From contig CBDBJR010000002.1 of the NCBI GenBank assembly GCA_965206445.1, forward strand, positions 2,542,001-2,606,000: 64,000 bases of DNA, given 5' to 3'. The notes under the pieces were generated by a model. That model was not told the origin of the DNA, did not search any database, and was given only the letters and a program-made list of their open reading frames with translations. Each line of letters opens with the position of its first letter. Position 1 is the first letter of the stretch. Of the stretch, positions 9,377 to 18,800 are shown in pieces. The DNA is from CBDBJR01 sp965206445 (GTDB lineage Bacteria; Pseudomonadota; Gammaproteobacteria; Arenicellales; Poriferihabitantaceae). A program made the position numbers and the translations under genes.

Positions 9377-10891
9377 ATGAGTTTACAAGCAACCCTTGAC
9401 CAGATCATACAATTATTGCGGCGAGGGCGATTCACCTCCGAGGCAGATGTATCCCAGGGCATTGTTTTGCAGGTACTACGCGACTTGGAATGGGACACCG
9501 GCAATATCGAAATCGTCATACCCGAATACACTGCCGGACGAGGACGGGTTGACTTTGCGTTGTGCCCCGCTCCTGGCAAAAAACCAGTTATATTCATCGA
9601 AGTCAAGAAGCCCGCCTTAGATGAGGGCGCCGAACAATTGCTGGAGTATGCTTTCAAGCACGGTGGCGTTCCCATGGCGGTGCTGACCAACGGACAGGTC
9701 AGCAGATTTTATCTTCCGGGGGAGCTCGGCGATTTCCAGGAGCGGCAATTCTACAACCTGGATTTATTACAGCGCAGTGTCGATGAAGCCGTAGAGGTCT
9801 TTTCCCGCTTCCTGCACCGTGACCGGGTCGTTTCCGGCGCTGCTCTGGAACAGGCAAAAAAAGAGCTGGCGGGAAAGACGAAAAACAAGACAATCATGCA
9901 CACCCTGCCACAAGCGTGGCACGCTCTATTGGAAGAACCGGATGGCCTGCTTTGCGATCTGTTGATTGACAAAACCGAGTCGCTGTGCGGCTACGCACCG
10001 ACGCCTCAAGCTGTTGCAGATTTTCTGCAACAGCAGCATCAATCACCGCAAATACCGCCGGCACCAGCAGTCACTCTTCGGGCTGCGGAAAACAGCAGTC
10101 CCTATGAACCAGTAAAAATACCGTCATCCAAAACCAAAATAATCGGCTATGAACTCGATGGCAGCCGACACACGAATTTAATTGGCAGCACTACCATTAT
10201 GGCGATCTTCGATGAATTCCAGCGTCGAGACGACACTTTCCTCCCTCGTTTGCAAGCTCGAACCAGCCAGAAACGCCCACTGGTTTCGCCGAACAAGAAT
10301 ACATTTTCAGGGCGCGTTCGCCCAAAACGACTGACAAACGGCTGGTGGATAGACACACACTACAACAGCGCTAGTAAGGAAAAATTCGTCAAAATCGCCT
10401 GCGAGATAATGGGAGTGGCATATCAACAGAATTTGAAACTCATTCATACATCACCACAGATACCGCCAATCCCGGCAGTCGCTCCTCAAGCTGCGAAAAA
10501 CAGCCATTTCGATGAGCAAGTAAAAATACCGTCGTCCAAAAGCGGTCGCAGCAAAATAGTCGGATATGAGCTCGATGGTAAATTCGAAAATTCAGGGAGT
10601 GGCGCTGCTACTATGGTAGCGATCTTCAATCGATTCTATGATCTCGACCACACTTTCCTTACTCGTTTGCAACCCAAAACTGCCTCAAAGAAACGCAAAT
10701 TGGTCAGCCCGGACAAGCGCAACTTATTTACTAAACGCTCAGATCTTGCCGCAAAACGCACAAGGAAGTTGAAAATGGGCTGGTGGGTAAACACAAACTA
10801 CGGCTCGATCAGAATAGAAAGTTTCCTCAAAATCGCCTGTGAGATAATGGGAAAAACCTACGGCCGGGATTTGAAACTCATCTGGAAATAA
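9377..10891 (+). CDS. Predicted PD-(D/E)XK nuclease, HsdR N-terminal type, with two C-terminal repeat modules
   Basis: A 504-residue protein. Residues about 1-150 look like the type I restriction HsdR N-terminal (HSDR_N) fold: IVIPEY, GRVDFAL (Asp59), then FIEVKKP (Glu75, Lys77), that is D-x15-ExK of the PD-(D/E)XK nucleases, followed by EQLLEYA and MAVLTNGQVSRFYLP. There is no helicase domain. After a linker, two related modules follow (about 247-356 and 383-504), each preceded by a proline-rich linker QIPPxPAV and ending GWWxxTxY...FxKIACEIMG...LKL. The start at 9377 is chosen because homology to the tandem paralogue begins there; the open frame upstream overlaps DUF192. No methylase or specificity gene is adjacent. 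DNA cleavage and a defence role are inference; substrate unknown. Confidence 0.72.
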   Translation: MSLQATLDQIIQLLRRGRFTSEADVSQGIVLQVLRDLEWDTGNIEIVIPEYTAGRGRVDFALCPAPGKKPVIFIEVKKPALDEGAEQLLEYAFKHGGVPMAVLTNGQVSRFYLPGELGDFQERQFYNLDLLQRSVDEAVEVFSRFLHRDRVVSGAALEQAKKELAGKTKNKTIMHTLPQAWHALLEEPDGLLCDLLIDKTESLCGYAPTPQAVADFLQQQHQSPQIPPAPAVTLRAAENSSPYEPVKIPSSKTKIIGYELDGSRHTNLIGSTTIMAIFDEFQRRDDTFLPRLQARTSQKRPLVSPNKNTFSGRVRPKRLTNGWWIDTHYNSASKEKFVKIACEIMGVAYQQNLKLIHTSPQIPPIPAVAPQAAKNSHFDEQVKIPSSKSGRSKIVGYELDGKFENSGSGAATMVAIFNRFYDLDHTFLTRLQPKTASKKRKLVSPDKRNLFTKRSDLAAKRTRKLKMGWWVNTNYGSIRIESFLKIACEIMGKTYGRDLKLIWK

Positions 10892-10950
10892 TATTCGATA
10901 TACCGCTATTCGCACCGCTCGAGACTGGCAGTCTGTCGGACTGACATTTT

Positions 10951-11103
10951 TCTCCCTCTCCCTCCGGGAGAGGGCCGGGGTGAGGGTAAAAAGCAGCAGC
11001 TCGGCGTCTGTTGATTGTTTGCGCAGATTGCGGGCACGGGGTATGGGTTGTGATTTTCCCCCTCACCCTTAATCCCTCTCCCAAAGGGAGAGGGAGAGGG
11101 GCT
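10951..11103. repeat. Inverted pair of GC-rich intergenic palindromic repeats
   Basis: Between the two nuclease copies lie two elements in opposite orientation: 10951-10988 (CTCCCTCCGGGAGAGGG then CCGGGGTGAGGG) and 11055-11103 (CCCTCACCC then CCCTCTCCC, AAA, GGGAGAGGG). Each core is a hairpin and the two are inverted copies of one another about 70 bp apart. This sequence type is a widespread small mobile palindrome in proteobacterial intergenic DNA. The rest of the 443-bp gap (10892-11334) shows no gene. Confidence 0.75.
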
Positions 11104-11296
11104 GTTGATTGATCAGTATCCAATCAGTGGGCCGGGCGGCTTCCGGTATTCAGTCACACAGGTCGGGGGCAATCGATATTACCGGTTGCGGTCAGCGCAG
11201 ATAAAAGCGTTCATCGTCAGGTTATATCTCATGGATTGGCAAGTCCGACAGATTGCCGGCACCTGTTATGGACAGCTGTAGGCTGCCATCCGTTAT

Positions 11297-11309
11297 TTAT
11301 GGTATATTT
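11297..11309 (+). promoter_or_regulatory. Promoter-like block, second copy
   Basis: Identical 13-bp block to 9338-9350, 25 bp before the ATG at 11335. It shows that the duplication included the upstream regulatory region. Confidence 0.45.
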
Positions 11310-11334
11310 TTAGATTACCAGTCCAGATTCGACA

Positions 11335-12416
11335 ATGAATTTACAAGAAACCATCGCCCGGATCAGCCAATCATTGCAGCAAGGGCGATTCTCCTCCGAG
11401 GCAACGGTATCCAACGGCATCGTTCTGCCGATACTGCGTGCCTTGCAATGGGATACCGACAATACCGAAATCGTCATACCCGAATACCCTGTTAGCCTGG
11501 GGGGTACCCAGGGTCGGGTTGACTTTGCGTTATCACCTGCCCCCAGAAAAAACCCGGTTGTATTCATCGAAGTCAAGAAACCCACCTCAGAGGCGGGCGT
11601 CGAACAATTGTTGCAGTATACTTACATGCGAGGGGTCCCGATGGCGGTGTTGACCAACGGACGGGTCAGCAGATTTTATCTTCCGGCAGCAGGCGGAGAG
11701 TTTCAGGATCGAAATTTCTGCAAGCTGGACTTATTCCAGCACAGCGTCGATGTCGTGGCGGATGCCTTTTCCCGTTTCCTGCACCGTGACCGGGTCGCCT
11801 CCGGCGAGGCCCTGAAACAGGCACAGGAAGAACTGTCGGAAAAGACGAAAAACAAGGAAATCATGCAAATCCTGCCGCAAGCATGGCGCGACCTGCTGGA
11901 AGAATCGGATGAGCCGCTTCGCGCGCTGTTGATTGAAAAATCAAATCCCTGTGCGGGCACGTACCGTCGCATAAAACTATTGCAGATTTTCTGCAACAGC
12001 AGCATCAATCACCGCAGATACCGCCGGCACCGGCAGTCGCTCCCCGGACTGCGAAAAACAGCAGTTTCTATCAGCCGACAAACATACCGTCATCCAAAAT
12101 CCAAATAATCGGTTATGAACTTGATGGCACACGGCACACGGATTTAAATGGCGCCACCACCATGGCCGCGATCTTCGATGAATTCCAGCGTCGAGACAAC
12201 ACTTTCCTTATTCGTTTGCAAGCTCAAAACAGAAGCCGACGCCCGCTGGTTTCGCCGAACAGAAATACACTTTCAGTGCACGCTGTCCCAAAACCACTGA
12301 TCAACGGCTGGTGGGTGGACACAAACCATATCGGCCATCATAAGGAAAAATTCATCAAAATCGCCTGCGAGATAATGGGAATAGTGTATAACCGGGATTT
12401 AAAACTCCTCTGGTAA
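11335..12416 (+). pseudogene. Frameshifted paralogue of the HsdR-N-type nuclease
   Basis: Second tandem copy. Residues 1-202 align with the first copy throughout: NTEIVIPEY, GRVDFAL, VVFIEVKKP (D and ExK retained) and AVLTNGRVSRFYLP. The frame is then lost within the A5 tract at 11936-11940; one extra A would restore the reading LIEKIKSLCGHVP, which aligns residue for residue with LIDKTESLCGYAP of copy one. Downstream, the -1 frame continues through the QIPPAPAV linker and a single C-terminal module to TAA at 12416, so the intact gene would encode 360 residues. As written, translation ends at 12108 with an unrelated tail. It could be a true pseudogene, a phase-variable gene, or a sequencing/assembly error in a homopolymer; both halves are otherwise free of stops. 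Confidence 0.75.
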
Positions 12417-12493
12417 TAAATTATTCGATATACCCCTGATTATCACCAATCAAGGATAGCCGCAGTAGCCGCCCCGACACTCCGACCCGCCCG

Positions 12494-14269
12494 TCAAAAC
12501 GGCCACACCAGCACAATCATCGGAACACTGACCGCAATCACAACGATTTCCAGCGGCAGCCCCAGCCGCCAGTAATCGCCGAACCGATACCCGCCGGGGC
12601 CCATGATCAGTGTATTGTTCTTGTGGCCGATTGGCGTCAGAAAAGCGCAGGAAGCGGCCACCGCCACCGCCATCAGAAACGGGTCCGGATTGACCCCGAG
12701 CCGGTTGGCAATATCGAGTGCAAGCGGCGCCGCAATGATGGTCGTGGCGGTGTTGTTCAACACATCCGACAGCGTCATCGTCGCCACCATCAACAGCACC
12801 AGCACCACCAGCGGGCCGTAGCCCTGCGCCGCATCGACAATCCCCTGTGCCAGCAGCGCGGTGCCGCCGGACGCATCCAGGGCGGCGCCAAGCGGAATCA
12901 TCGACCCCAGCAGCACAATCACCGGCCACTCGATCGAGCTGTATATTTCCCGCACCGGCACAATATTGCAGGCCACCATCAGCAGGCAGACCAGCGCCAG
13001 CGCCGCCGGCAGCGACAGCCATCCCAGGCTGGCGGCGCCCACGGCCAGCACAAAACTGCCGACCGCTATCCAGGCCTTGTCGCGCTGAATGATCTGCAAA
13101 TCCCGCTCCTGCAGCGGCAGCCCGCCGAGCCAGATGCCGACGTCATTCAGGCGCTCGGTCGGCCCCAGCAGCAGCAGCACGTCGCCGGCCCGGATGGTCA
13201 GCTTGCGCACCCGGTCGCGAAATGCCCGGCCCTGTCGGGAGACGCCGAGCAGCGTCACCGCGTGCCGGCGCAGCAGCCCCACGCCGAACGCCGAGCGGCC
13301 TTCGATGTAGGCGTTTTCAGGCACCACCACCTCCATCAGCGACAAGTCGTCGCCGAGCAGCCCGGCGTGCTGTTTCGCGCCGACATATTCCAGCCCAAAC
13401 GCGCCGACAAACGCATCGATCGCCTGCGCATTGGCCTGAATCACCAGCACGTCGCCTTTTTTGATCTCTTCGCGTCGGGCATGCCCCGGGAACCGCTTGC
13501 CACGGCGCACCAGGCCGATAATCGCCACGTCGGCCTCTTCCACCGGGTCGTCGAGCTGCCGCACCTTGTGGCTGATCAGGCTCGATTTCTCACCGACCCG
13601 CACCTCGGCTACGTACTCCTGAATTTCAAACAGCTTTTTCGCCGCCCCCGGCCCGTCGTCGGCGACCGGAATCAAGCGCCAGCCACCCAGCGCAATGAAC
13701 CCCACCCCGGCAACCGCCGCCACCAGCCCGACCGGTGAAAAGTCGAACATGCCGAACGGCTCGCCCAGCGCCTGCTGACGAAAACTGGCAATAATGATAT
13801 TCGGCGGCGTCCCGATCAGCGTAATCAGGCCGCCCAGGATGGAGGCAAACGACAGCGGCATCAGGCTGAGCGCCGGACTGCGGCGCGCTTTGGCGGCGGC
13901 CTGCATGTCGATCGGCATCAGCAGCGCCAGCGCCGCCACATTGTTCATCATCGCCGACAGCACCGCCGCCACGCCGGACATGATGCTGATGTGCAGGAAC
14001 AGCGAGCGGCCGGCGTCAACGACATGGCGGGCGACCAATTCGACCGCGCCCGAATTCGATAACCCGCGGCTGACAATCAAGACCAGCGCAATGATGACCG
14101 TCGCGTGGTGGCCGAAGCCGTCAAAGGCGTGCTCCTGCGGCACAACGCCGAGCACAACCGCGAGAATCAACGCCGAAAAGGCGATCAGGTCGTAGCGAAT
14201 CCGGCCCCAGATCAGCAGGGCGAAGATGCCGCCAAGTAGCGCAAACAGGATGATTTGTTCTGCGGTCAT
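12494..14269 (-). CDS. SLC13-family permease with two RCK_C (TrkA-C) domains
   Basis: A 591-residue inner-membrane protein of the divalent anion:Na+ symporter (SLC13/CitM-like) superfamily. Hydrophobic helices fill residues about 1-200, then two soluble RCK_C-like domains (around 215-300, with EVRVGEKSSLISHKV, and 305-390, with VVVPENAYIEGRSAFG and AGDVLLLLGP), then a second membrane half with LNNTATTIIAAPLAL and LTPIGHKNNTLIMGPGGY. The motif LIGTPPNIII in the first half and its pseudo-repeat in the second are typical of this fold. Relatives transport sulfate, dicarboxylates or other anions; the substrate cannot be decided here. The gene appears monocistronic and converges with the nuclease pseudogene. 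Confidence 0.87.
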   Translation of the reverse strand: MTAEQIILFALLGGIFALLIWGRIRYDLIAFSALILAVVLGVVPQEHAFDGFGHHATVIIALVLIVSRGLSNSGAVELVARHVVDAGRSLFLHISIMSGVAAVLSAMMNNVAALALLMPIDMQAAAKARRSPALSLMPLSFASILGGLITLIGTPPNIIIASFRQQALGEPFGMFDFSPVGLVAAVAGVGFIALGGWRLIPVADDGPGAAKKLFEIQEYVAEVRVGEKSSLISHKVRQLDDPVEEADVAIIGLVRRGKRFPGHARREEIKKGDVLVIQANAQAIDAFVGAFGLEYVGAKQHAGLLGDDLSLMEVVVPENAYIEGRSAFGVGLLRRHAVTLLGVSRQGRAFRDRVRKLTIRAGDVLLLLGPTERLNDVGIWLGGLPLQERDLQIIQRDKAWIAVGSFVLAVGAASLGWLSLPAALALVCLLMVACNIVPVREIYSSIEWPVIVLLGSMIPLGAALDASGGTALLAQGIVDAAQGYGPLVVLVLLMVATMTLSDVLNNTATTIIAAPLALDIANRLGVNPDPFLMAVAVAASCAFLTPIGHKNNTLIMGPGGYRFGDYWRLGLPLEIVVIAVSVPMIVLVWPF

Positions 14270-14375
14270 CGGTATGCTCCGTCGCCGTGTCCGATCGGGC
14301 GGCTGTCTGGCAGCGTACCCGCTCGCTTCGATGCCCGGCCTTCAGGACGGCACAAGCCGGTCAGGGAGTTTTTAT

Positions 14376-15095
14376 TCAGGGTCTGGAAAAAACGCTGTGC
14401 AAGCCGTCTATATGCTCGAACAGATCTTCCGCTATATTTCCCCACATGGAATCAAGGAGAATTCGGGTACCTTCCCGGCGTGCCAGTTTAGCCGCCGGGA
14501 CAAAATCTGCATCACCGGAAATCAGGATGATCGTATCCGCCTGCTTTTTGAGTGCAATATGCGCGATGTCAATACCAATCCGCATATCCACGCCCTTTTG
14601 CATCAGCTCTAAATCAAAATCATCATCGCCCAGGGCGTCGACCCTGGTGTCGCCATGCAAAAGCCGCTCCTGCGCTTCCGGTTTGAGCATCCATGAAGAC
14701 CGCCCACTCTTGCGTTTTACTCTTCCCAGGCGCAGGGCAAAATTGCGTTCTTTTCTAAGCGACTGGAATAATGTTTTGTGAAAAACAGCGGTGTCCGTTT
14801 TTGCGTAATCAATCGCCTTGTTGCTGATTCTCGCATGGTGCTTTTCCGCGTACGGTTCAGCATCATAATAAAAGCATCTATACAAGAAATTATACGGGCT
14901 TTCCAGAGACACACGACCGGGGCTATCTGTCGCATCCAAACGCTCATCTCGCAATCGCTTGAGGTGGTCGAAAACCACCTGCCTGATGATCTTTATGACC
15001 GCGCCCACATCGTGCACGTCAACATCTCTACGGATGGTACGCAGGCGTCTCAGAAAAAACGCGCCATCAATAAGAATAGCCGCCTTGGGGGACAT
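14376..15095 (-). CDS. NYN-domain (PIN-like) protein, DUF88/LabA family
   Basis: A 239-residue protein with the NYN fold: an N-terminal AAILIDGAFFLRRL containing the first acidic residue, a central YRCFYYDAEPY, KGVDMRIGIDIAHIAL, then DTIILISGDADFVPAAKLARREG, whose paired aspartates complete the PIN-like metal site. The family includes LabA and predicted RNases such as Marf1-type nucleases, so single-stranded RNA cleavage is plausible but not shown. No signal peptide or membrane segment. The 243 bp upstream to greA contain no gene. It has no obvious partner gene, so its biological role is open. Confidence 0.82.
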   Translation of the reverse strand: MSPKAAILIDGAFFLRRLRTIRRDVDVHDVGAVIKIIRQVVFDHLKRLRDERLDATDSPGRVSLESPYNFLYRCFYYDAEPYAEKHHARISNKAIDYAKTDTAVFHKTLFQSLRKERNFALRLGRVKRKSGRSSWMLKPEAQERLLHGDTRVDALGDDDFDLELMQKGVDMRIGIDIAHIALKKQADTIILISGDADFVPAAKLARREGTRILLDSMWGNIAEDLFEHIDGLHSVFSRP

Positions 15096-15281
15096 GACGC
15101 ACTAACCGGGCTGTAGCAAAGCATAAAAAAGCTCCAGGGATCGGCTGCGCTCAGGATAACGGGGAGCGCAACGTACTGCCATGGAGCGGATAGGCGTATC
15201 TTAATGCCCGGCTTTTCGGTTTGTCAACACTTTTGTTTGGTTTTTTTCACTGCTATTCGATTATCGCCATAGCGACACCGC

Positions 15282-15300
15282 GCAAAACCGGTTAAACCGG
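15282..15300 (-). terminator. Possible weak terminator after greA
   Basis: About 40 bp beyond the greA stop, the transcribed strand reads CCGGTTTAACCGGTTTT, a 4-bp GC-rich stem followed by a short T run. It would end the carA-carB-greA transcript. The stem is short, so the call is tentative. Confidence 0.3.
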
Positions 15301-15338
15301 GAGCCGGCTGGCCCCGCAACAGCGCGCCGCCGAGCCAC

Positions 15339-15821
15339 CTAGCGATAGCTTATCGACACCACCTCGAACTGCTTGAGGCCGCCCGGCGTCTGCACCTCCA
15401 CCTCGTCGCCCTGGGATTTGCCAATCAGCACACTGCCGAGCGGCGACGCGGTCGATATGCGGCCCTGCTCCAGGTCGGCCTCGAGCTCGCCGACCAGTTG
15501 ATAGCGGACTTCGCACTCCTGATCGTAATCGTACAGCACCACGTCCGCGCCGAACACGACCCGGGCATTCGCCCCCATCGTGGCCGGCTCGATAATCTCG
15601 GCCACCGACAGGCTGGCTTCCAGCTCGCTGATACGCCCTTCGATAAACCCCTGCTGTTCCTTGGCCGCATCGTATTCGGCATTTTCCGACAAATCACCGT
15701 GCGCCCGCGCCTCGGCAATGTCGGCAATCACCCTGGGCCGCTGTACATTTTTGAGCTGTTTCAACTCCGCCCTGAGCGCCTCGGCGCCGCGCCGGGTCAA
15801 GATAACTCTTCCGCTATTCAT
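15339..15821 (-). CDS. greA: Transcription elongation factor GreA
   Basis: GreA enters the RNA polymerase secondary channel and stimulates cleavage of backtracked transcripts. The 160-residue product has the coiled-coil N-domain with the catalytic acidic loop DLSENAEYDAAKEQQ at about residues 43-57, the linker, and the FKBP-like C-domain with SPLGSVLIGKSQGDEVEVQTP. Length is standard (E. coli 158). It lies 36 bp downstream of carB on the same strand, the common proteobacterial carB-greA arrangement. Confidence 0.96.
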   Translation of the reverse strand: MNSGRVILTRRGAEALRAELKQLKNVQRPRVIADIAEARAHGDLSENAEYDAAKEQQGFIEGRISELEASLSVAEIIEPATMGANARVVFGADVVLYDYDQECEVRYQLVGELEADLEQGRISTASPLGSVLIGKSQGDEVEVQTPGGLKQFEVVSISYR

Positions 15822-15857
15822 TTCAACACCCCCGAACCCGAAACCCTGTCGCCGTTT

Positions 15858-18800
15858 TCAGGTGGATAATTCAAGCTGACCGTGCAAACACTGCAACGCA
15901 TTTATACTGATCTCGCCGGCGCAACGATGCGCCTCCATCGCCGCTCTGGCGGCGGCCAGAGTGGTGAAATAGGTGACTTTGTGCATCAGCGCCTGACGGC
16001 GGATTGTATACGAATCCTTCAGGCTTTGCTTGCCGATGGTGGTATTGACTATCAGGTCGAACTGGCCGTTTTTGATCATATCGACCGCATGCGGGCGGCC
16101 CTGCTTGACCTTGTTTACCCGCATCGCCGACATGCCGGCGGCCTGCAACGCGGCGCAGGTGCCCTCGGTCGCGTACAGGGTGAACCCATGGGTGAAAAAA
16201 TACCGCATCACCTCGACCCCGTCGGCCTGGTCGTCGGTCTTCAGGCTGACAAACAGGTTGCCGCTGGCGGCAATGCTCGCCCCGGCCGCCTGCTGCGCCT
16301 TATCGAACGCCTCGCCAAATGAGCGACCAATGCCCATCACCTCACCGGTGCTTTTCATCTCGGGGCCGAGCACCGTATCGACGCCGGGGAATTTATCGAA
16401 CGGGAACACCGCCTCCTTGACCGCATAGTACGGCGGCGACGGCTGCTCGGCCACCCCCTGCTGCCGCAGCGATACCCCGACCATGCACAGCGCCGCCACC
16501 TTGGCCAACTGCCGGCCGGTTGCCTTGGAAACAAACGGCACGGTGCGCGCGGCCCGCGGGTTGACCTCCAGCACATACACCTCGCCCTGCTTGATTGCAA
16601 ACTGCACGTTCACCAGGCCGATCACATCCAGCGCCAGCGCCAGCGCCCGCGTCTGACGCCGCAGCTCATCCTGCACCGCCGCCGACAGGCCAAACGGCGG
16701 CAGCGAACAGGCCGAATCCCCCGAATGCACCCCGGCCTCCTCGATATGCTCCAGGATGCCGCCAATCACCACCTGCTCGCCGTCGCAAACGGCATCGACA
16801 TCGACCTCGACCGCGTCACTCAAAAACCGATCCAGCAGCACCGGCGAATCAAACGACACCCGCACCGCAGAGTGCATATAGGTGTGCAGGTCTTCGGCGT
16901 TGTAGACCACTTCCATCGCCCGCCCGCCGAGCACATAGGACGGCCGAACGACCAGCGGGTAGCCGATTTCGGCGGCGGCGGCGAAGGCGTCAGCGGCCTC
17001 CATGACGATGCGATTCGGCGGTTGGCGCAGCGCCAGACCGGCCAGCAGTTGTTGAAAAAAGCCGCGGTCTTCCGCCCGATGGATCGATTCCGGCGAGGTG
17101 CCGATAATCGGCACGCCGGCCTGCGCGAGCGCCCGCGCCAGCTTCAGCGGCGTTTGACCGCCGTACTGCACAATGACCCCGGTCGGCTGCTCCACGCGCA
17201 CGATTTCCAGCACACTTTCCAGCGTCAACGGCTCGAAATACAGCCGATCGGAAATATCATAATCGGTGGAAACCGTTTCCGGATTACAGTTCACCATGAT
17301 CGTTTCATAGCCGCGGTCGCGCAGCGCCATCGACGCATGCACGCAGCAATAATCGAACTCGATCCCCTGCCCGATCCGGTTCGGCCCGCCGCCCAGAATC
17401 AGAATCTTTTTCTTGTCGGTCGGCGCCGCCTCGCATTCGCGGTCGTAGCACGAATACAGATACGCGGTAGCCGTATCGAATTCGGCCGCACACGAATCGA
17501 CGCGCTTGAATACCGCCTGCACCGAGAGCGCGGTCCGGCGCGCGCGCACCGCGTCCGCCGACCCGCCCAACAGGGCGGCCAGCCGCAAATCCGAAAACCC
17601 CCGCTGCTTCCAGCCGCGCATCCGTTCGGCGTCAACCTGCGCCAGCACGCTGTTTTGAATGTCTTGTTCGAGCAGCACCAACTGCTGTATTTCGGCAATA
17701 AACCAGGGGTCGATTTTGCAGACAGCAAACGCCTGCTCGACGTCCATACCCTGCCGCAGCGCCGCGGCCAGATGCCAGATCCGCTCGGCGCTGGGGGTGC
17801 GCAGGCGGGCAAGAAATTCATCCGACCAGTCCGGCCCGGTCGGCTCGATTGGCCCGGTCGGCACTTCAGGCTCCACCGCGGCCAGCCCGTCGGCGCCGAT
17901 CTCCAGGCTGCACAATGCCTTGTGTAAAGACGCCTGAAAGGTGCGCCCGATAGCCATCACTTCGCCGACCGATTTCATCTGCGTCGTCAGCGTCGCGTCG
18001 GCCTGCGGAAACTTGACGAAATCGAACCGCGGAATCTTGGTCACGACATAATCGATGGTCGGCTCGAACGACGCCGGGGTCGCGCCGGCGGTGATGTCGT
18101 TGCTCAACTCATCCAGCGTAAAGCCGACCGCCAGCTTGGCCGCCACTTTGGCAATCGGGAACCCGGTTGCCTTCGACGCCAGCGCAGAAGAGCGGGAGAC
18201 GCGCGGGTTCATCTCAATCACGACCATGCGGCCATCGTCCGGGTTGACGGCAAACTGCACATTCGAGCCGCCCGTATCGACTCCGATCTCGCGCAGCACC
18301 GCAATGCTGGCATCCCGCATGCGCTGGTATTCCTTGTCGGTCAGCGTCTGCGCCGGCGCGACGGTAATCGAATCGCCGGTATGCACGCCCATCGGGTCGA
18401 GGTTTTCGATCGAGCAGATAATGATGCAGTTGTCGGCGCGGTCGCGCACCACCTCCATCTCGTATTCCTTCCAGCCGGCAATGCTCTGCTCAATCAACAA
18501 CTCGCCGGTCGGCGACGCATCCAGACCGCGCGAGCAGATTTGATTGAACTCATCCAGGTTGTACGCAATCCCGCCACCGGTTCCACCGAGCGTAAACGAC
18601 GGCCGGATGATCGCCGGAAACCCCACCTGCTCCAGCACCCGGCCGGCCTGCTCCAGCGAATGCGCTATGCTGCCTTGCACCGTGTCCAGACCGATACGCT
18701 GCATCGCCCGGCGAAACAGATCGCGATCTTCGGCTTTGTCGATCGCGGCGCGGGTCGCCCCGATCATCTCCACCTGATACGCTTGCAACACGCCGTGGCG

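Noticed and set aside
11934..11950. Programmed -1 ribosomal frameshift in the second nuclease copy
   Set aside because: The A5 run could allow slippage of a lysine tRNA, but no canonical X XXY YYZ heptamer or downstream stimulatory structure is evident, so a lost base is the simpler reading.
9377..12416. Complete type I restriction-modification system
   Set aside because: No hsdM, hsdS or helicase domain is present in or beside the nuclease genes, so only the N-terminal nuclease relation is claimed.
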